NCBI GenBank assembly: GCA_013391845.1
Contig: CP058414.1
Location: 1,970,501 to 2,034,500 of the forward strand
Origin: Pseudoalteromonas shioyasakiensis
Lineage (GTDB): Bacteria; Pseudomonadota; Gammaproteobacteria; Enterobacterales; Alteromonadaceae
DNA length: 64,000 bases
Reading direction: 5' to 3'
Under the pieces are notes generated by a model. That model saw only the letters and a program-made list of their open reading frames with translations, searched no databases and was not told where the DNA came from. A program made the position numbers and the translations under genes. Of this stretch, positions 61,235 through 64,000 are shown in pieces; position 1 is the first letter of the stretch, and every line of letters starts with the position of its first letter.

Positions 61235-61700
61235 AATACGCTTTATCAACACGTACCGTGTTATCGGTGAGGTACACCAGGCGAACTTTATCACCTTGGT
61301 TAAACAGCATTTGGTTATCTTTGTCTTGCACAACCATGAACTGCTCGCCGCTTTCTACTTTGATCATCAATTCAACGAGCTGATATTGTATAACGCGACT
61401 GTTTTGTTGACGGTTGTGAGCAACAGAGCCACCAATCATCGAACCTAAAATGGTTGCTACAGTGCGGCCACTGCCGCCACCGAACTGGTTACCGATAACG
61501 CCGCCAATAAGCGCACCACCAAACGTTTCCCAGCCGTTTGTTTTATCTCTGACTAGCTCTTGTTCGGTAATGGTTCGTACGGATTGTACAGAGCCAAACA
61601 ACACCTGTTGTACTGGTACTGCTTTGTTACGCTGATAATCAGCATAACTAGGCGAGCTCAGTAATAAACAGCTTGCTAGGATAGTAATTAGGTATTTCAT
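61233..61700 (-). CDS. Exported glycine-zipper (SlyB/Rick_17kDa-like) protein
   Basis: 155-residue protein with a signal peptide (ending SYA-D near residue 20) and a central glycine zipper GGALIGGVIGNQFGGGSGRTVATILGSMIGGS that would insert in a membrane. It ends with a small beta domain. There is a Cys in the signal peptide but no proper lipobox next to the cleavage site. It is the last gene of the lpoB operon, 12 nt from lpoB, which points to an outer-membrane or periplasmic role. Confidence 0.8.
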   Translation of the reverse strand: MKYLITILASCLLLSSPSYADYQRNKAVPVQQVLFGSVQSVRTITEQELVRDKTNGWETFGGALIGGVIGNQFGGGSGRTVATILGSMIGGSVAHNRQQNSRVIQYQLVELMIKVESGEQFMVVQDKDNQMLFNQGDKVRLVYLTDNTVRVDKAY

Positions 61701-61712
61701 ATACCCTCCTGG

Positions 61713-62324
61713 CTACCAGCCAAAAGTTGATTTCTCACGAGTTTTACGGATTTCAGTTTCATCAGCCCATTCAACTAGACCGCTTTTTAAATCCATTAAA
61801 CGCATTGTGAATTTGTAATAAACATCAGCCTTGTCAGCATTTGATTTAACAATGCTCGATAAGTTGCCGTATAACATATATTGCGCACCAACTTGCTGGC
61901 CAAAAGCAATCGCTGTATTTGGGTCAACAAGTGGATCGACGTTTTGGAAATTAAGTTGCTCACGCACAGCTTCAACACGGGTCATATCAACAAAGCGGAA
62001 CTTACCACTGCGTAATAACTGTGTTGAGATTGAATCAGTAATTGATTCAGTATCAATATGCTCGCTCGTTTTGTTTTTAATACGCTCAACAAACACGATA
62101 GGGCGAGTATTTGCTGTCATGGTGCCAACCACAGGTGAAGCAAGTAATGAGTTTGTCATCTGGCTTGCTACTTTTTGTAGATCCGTTGAGCCAAAATTTA
62201 TATCAGTAGTTTCAACAGCTTGTGCATCACCATAGCTAACAACGGCTTTATTTGCACAACCAGACAGCAATAAAGCGCTTGTCATTGCAACGGCCGCAGC
62301 CGACTTAACAGAAAGTAATTTCAT
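61713..62324 (-). CDS. lpoB: Penicillin-binding protein activator LpoB
   Basis: 203-residue outer-membrane lipoprotein. The lipobox LLSGC puts the lipid Cys at residue 23, and it has the LpoB fold (RPIVFVERIKNKTSEHIDTESITDSISTQLLRSGKFRFVDM, GAQYMLYGNLSSIV, RLMDLKSGLVEWADETEIRK). LpoB activates PBP1B for peptidoglycan synthesis. AAGGA lies 7 nt before the ATG at 62324; a reading to 62399 lacks that site. It is preceded by ycfL, as in E. coli. Confidence 0.9.
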   Translation of the reverse strand: MKLLSVKSAAAVAMTSALLLSGCANKAVVSYGDAQAVETTDINFGSTDLQKVASQMTNSLLASPVVGTMTANTRPIVFVERIKNKTSEHIDTESITDSISTQLLRSGKFRFVDMTRVEAVREQLNFQNVDPLVDPNTAIAFGQQVGAQYMLYGNLSSIVKSNADKADVYYKFTMRLMDLKSGLVEWADETEIRKTREKSTFGW

Positions 62325-62334
62325 TGTAGTATCC

Positions 62335-62760
62335 TTAATCTTCAAATTCTTGTGCTTCTGTTGACACTTCACGCACTGCAAGCGAGAAGGTGACAGCATT
62401 TGCTGTCGGGGCTAGGCCCGGTAACTGGGTTTTAGCAAATCCAAATAAAGTGATAGGTTGCCAAGGCGAATGGTTGCCGCGAATAACAAAGCCATCAGCG
62501 TCATACCAAGTAAATTGATATTGTAAGTATTGAGACTTTTTATACTGGCTTGCCAGTGTCACAACAACATCAGTTAAGCCATTTGTTTGACGTGTTTTTA
62601 CATCTGTAATGGCTAATTTCTTGCCAAGTTCAGGGTTATTAACAATCAGTTGTTGGTTATACTGTTGTGATGCCTGCTCAACACCAATGCCAGAAGTGGT
62701 AGGGCGTGAGGAGCAAGCCGCAACAAGTAAAATGGTTAATAGTGGCACTAAATATTTCAT
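62335..62760 (-). CDS. ycfL: YcfL family lipoprotein
   Basis: 141-residue lipoprotein with lipobox LVAAC near residue 16 and a DUF1425 beta-sandwich domain (KLAITDVKTRQTNGLTDVVVTLAS, then YQFTWYDADGFVI, SPWQPITLFG). The ATG at 62760 has AGGAG 5 nt upstream. It sits 10 nt from lpoB in the conserved order ycfL-lpoB; its role with LpoB is suspected but not established. Confidence 0.88.
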   Translation of the reverse strand: MKYLVPLLTILLVAACSSRPTTSGIGVEQASQQYNQQLIVNNPELGKKLAITDVKTRQTNGLTDVVVTLASQYKKSQYLQYQFTWYDADGFVIRGNHSPWQPITLFGFAKTQLPGLAPTANAVTFSLAVREVSTEAQEFED

Positions 62761-62768
62761 CATTGCTC

Positions 62769-64000
62769 CTAGAGTTGTACAACATGTGTGTCGTAGTAGT
62801 TATTTATAGAGGTTAGAAAAATCAAGGTTAACCTTTGCTTACTAACCGTAAAGTCTATTTCGCCATGCCCTGGCACGCTTAAAGCGTGCTGACCTGCTGG
62901 CATCGCGTGCTGAGCAATACTCAGTTGACTTGGTAAAGTCGACCAGCTTCGCGTATCAGCTTGCTCTGATGCAATGTTATAAATATTCGCTAAAATATTA
63001 CCGACATCGCCGCCGCTTCTTGTCAATTCTGCACGCATCTTTTCTTTCGCAACCAAACGCATAACCTGGCGGGTTATTCTGCCAGCACTTTGATCTTTTA
63101 AAGTTTTTGCTGCCAGCGCTTCAAGCCTAACAATGGGTGTCAGCGGTAAGTTTTCGCCATCGAGACTCACTGTTTTATCACTGCCCGCATAAGGCGCATC
63201 GCGATAAACAGGCATGGCAATACTGTAAAAGCGTGCATCACCCCGGGAGGTATAAATGGGTAATCGTAAATGAAACTCTTGCCTTGCTGGTATTAACCCT
63301 TGCTCTGCAATTACAATTACTTGGCCTGTGTTTGCTTGAGTTTGCTTTAGCTTGCCAAAGCGTTTGCTAAATTCTTCAAAATCCTGATCAAACCCTTGCT
63401 TTTTGGCAAGGCGTAACACTGTTTGCTGTAAGTAGCTATTTTCGCTATTTATTTCGAGTGCTTTCTTATAGTCGATATAGGCATCATCAAACTGTTTATC
63501 TGCCTCATAAAGTAGACCAGACAAATAAAACGTAAAGGCATTTTGAAAGCCATTTTTGACATTACCAATTAGCTCAGCCATATCAGGGTAGCCTTCGGCT
63601 GCCTTTTCTGCTTGTTCATCAAGTACAGCTTGGTTGTCTTTTAATGCATCTTCTTGCACTTTATTAGCACGTCTAACTTCAACTAATGCAGATTCAAGTT
63701 GTTTATCAAATACATAGCTCAGTGCTTTGTAGCTATGCAGCATAGTCATTTCATAGGCTGCTGGCTCATAACCAATCACTGAATCATTGGTCAATAATGA
63801 GTTTGTTTGTTCAAGGCCTGCACTTAGCTGTACTTTGGCTGCTTGACGCTTTTTTTCCATATTTTGATAAACAGCTTCAAAGGTCTCATTGGCCTCGGAA
63901 TTTTGTTTAGCCAAAAACTCAAGACGGGCCGTTTCAAGCTGATTCAATAAATAGTTACTATGGCCTCGGCTGTTACTCGGCAAAAGTTGCTGAGCACTTG
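62769..64000 (-). CDS. COG3014 family lipoprotein-like protein (partial, N-terminus outside window)
   Basis: The reading frame is open to the right edge, so the first part, including any signal peptide, is outside the window. The visible part, about 410 residues, has a TPR-like helical region (YLSGLLYEADKQFDDAYIDYKKALEINSENSYLQ) followed by a beta-rich C-terminal domain (VIVIAEQGLIPARQEFHLRLPIYT, then VRLEALAAKTLKDQSAGRITRQVMRLVAKEKM). This matches COG3014 proteins found upstream of ycfL-lpoB in vibrios and Alteromonadales. An envelope role is likely. Confidence 0.82.
   Translation of the reverse strand, partial: SAQQLLPSNSRGHSNYLLNQLETARLEFLAKQNSEANETFEAVYQNMEKKRQAAKVQLSAGLEQTNSLLTNDSVIGYEPAAYEMTMLHSYKALSYVFDKQLESALVEVRRANKVQEDALKDNQAVLDEQAEKAAEGYPDMAELIGNVKNGFQNAFTFYLSGLLYEADKQFDDAYIDYKKALEINSENSYLQQTVLRLAKKQGFDQDFEEFSKRFGKLKQTQANTGQVIVIAEQGLIPARQEFHLRLPIYTSRGDARFYSIAMPVYRDAPYAGSDKTVSLDGENLPLTPIVRLEALAAKTLKDQSAGRITRQVMRLVAKEKMRAELTRSGGDVGNILANIYNIASEQADTRSWSTLPSQLSIAQHAMPAGQHALSVPGHGEIDFTVSKQRLTLIFLTSINNYYDTHVVQL

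Noticed and set aside
1..64000. tRNA, rRNA, insertion sequences or prophage genes
   Set aside because: I read for transposase, integrase and phage structural motifs and for tRNA-like folds and saw none; a covariance-model scan would be needed to exclude small RNAs.

Overview
The window looks like a chromosomal segment of a marine gammaproteobacterium of the Alteromonadales, most likely Pseudoalteromonas or a close relative. The evidence is the moderate, AT-leaning base composition, the trp operon order trpE-G-D-CF-B-A next to yciB/yciI-type genes and rnm/yciO, the metG/apbC pair, a DUF2999 protein, a GH16 laminarinase with a large TonB-dependent receptor, and the set of envelope lipoproteins. 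I recognised no rRNA, tRNA, insertion sequence, prophage or CRISPR array.

Region by region. 1-11.9 kb is mostly core: the end of ccoG, an M14 peptidase, a PilZ-like protein, an AI-2E family transporter, a PepSY/PhoP-like/PhoQ-like/LprI-like operon, YciI, a sodium symporter, a CPBP protease, YciB, HU and a DJ-1/PfpI protein. 11.9-18.8 kb is the complete tryptophan operon on the minus strand. Its leader holds two successive leader peptides, each with three adjacent Trp codons and each followed by its own terminator, so it appears to be a tandem attenuator. 18.98-21.3 kb is the divergent rnm-yciO-scpA set. scpB and rluB, which I would expect next, are absent, and an accessory patch follows (small exported protein, GNAT, acyltransferase, heptamer repeats) before cytochrome b561-yceI.

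26.6-37.2 kb is the least familiar part. It has a dienelactone-hydrolase-like protein, an acetoacetate-decarboxylase-like protein and a 743-residue FAD-dependent oxidoreductase, then a TonB-dependent receptor and a hybrid sensor kinase interrupted by a one-base frameshift. The decarboxylase-like gene and the receptor gene share an upstream sequence motif, which suggests co-regulation. An isocitrate dehydrogenase homologue with changed coenzyme-binding residues follows, and aceK (isocitrate dehydrogenase kinase/phosphatase) lies about 1.6 kb further on beyond a Cys-rich orphan and a LysR regulator.

40.7-47 kb carries small envelope proteins, a quinone oxidoreductase, an XRE/membrane protein pair with a clear promoter and nested inverted repeats, a second-type signal peptidase I, an SGNH-like lipoprotein and metG. 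47.1-55.5 kb holds apbC, then a laminarin-type unit (GH16 lipoprotein plus TonB receptor behind two LacI-type palindromes) apparently inserted before dcd. 55.6-64 kb holds an EAL phosphodiesterase, an LPD1/CLCA_X-like protein, a DTW tRNA-modification enzyme, a lone Hpt protein, alaA, and an lpoB/ycfL lipoprotein operon that runs off the right edge.
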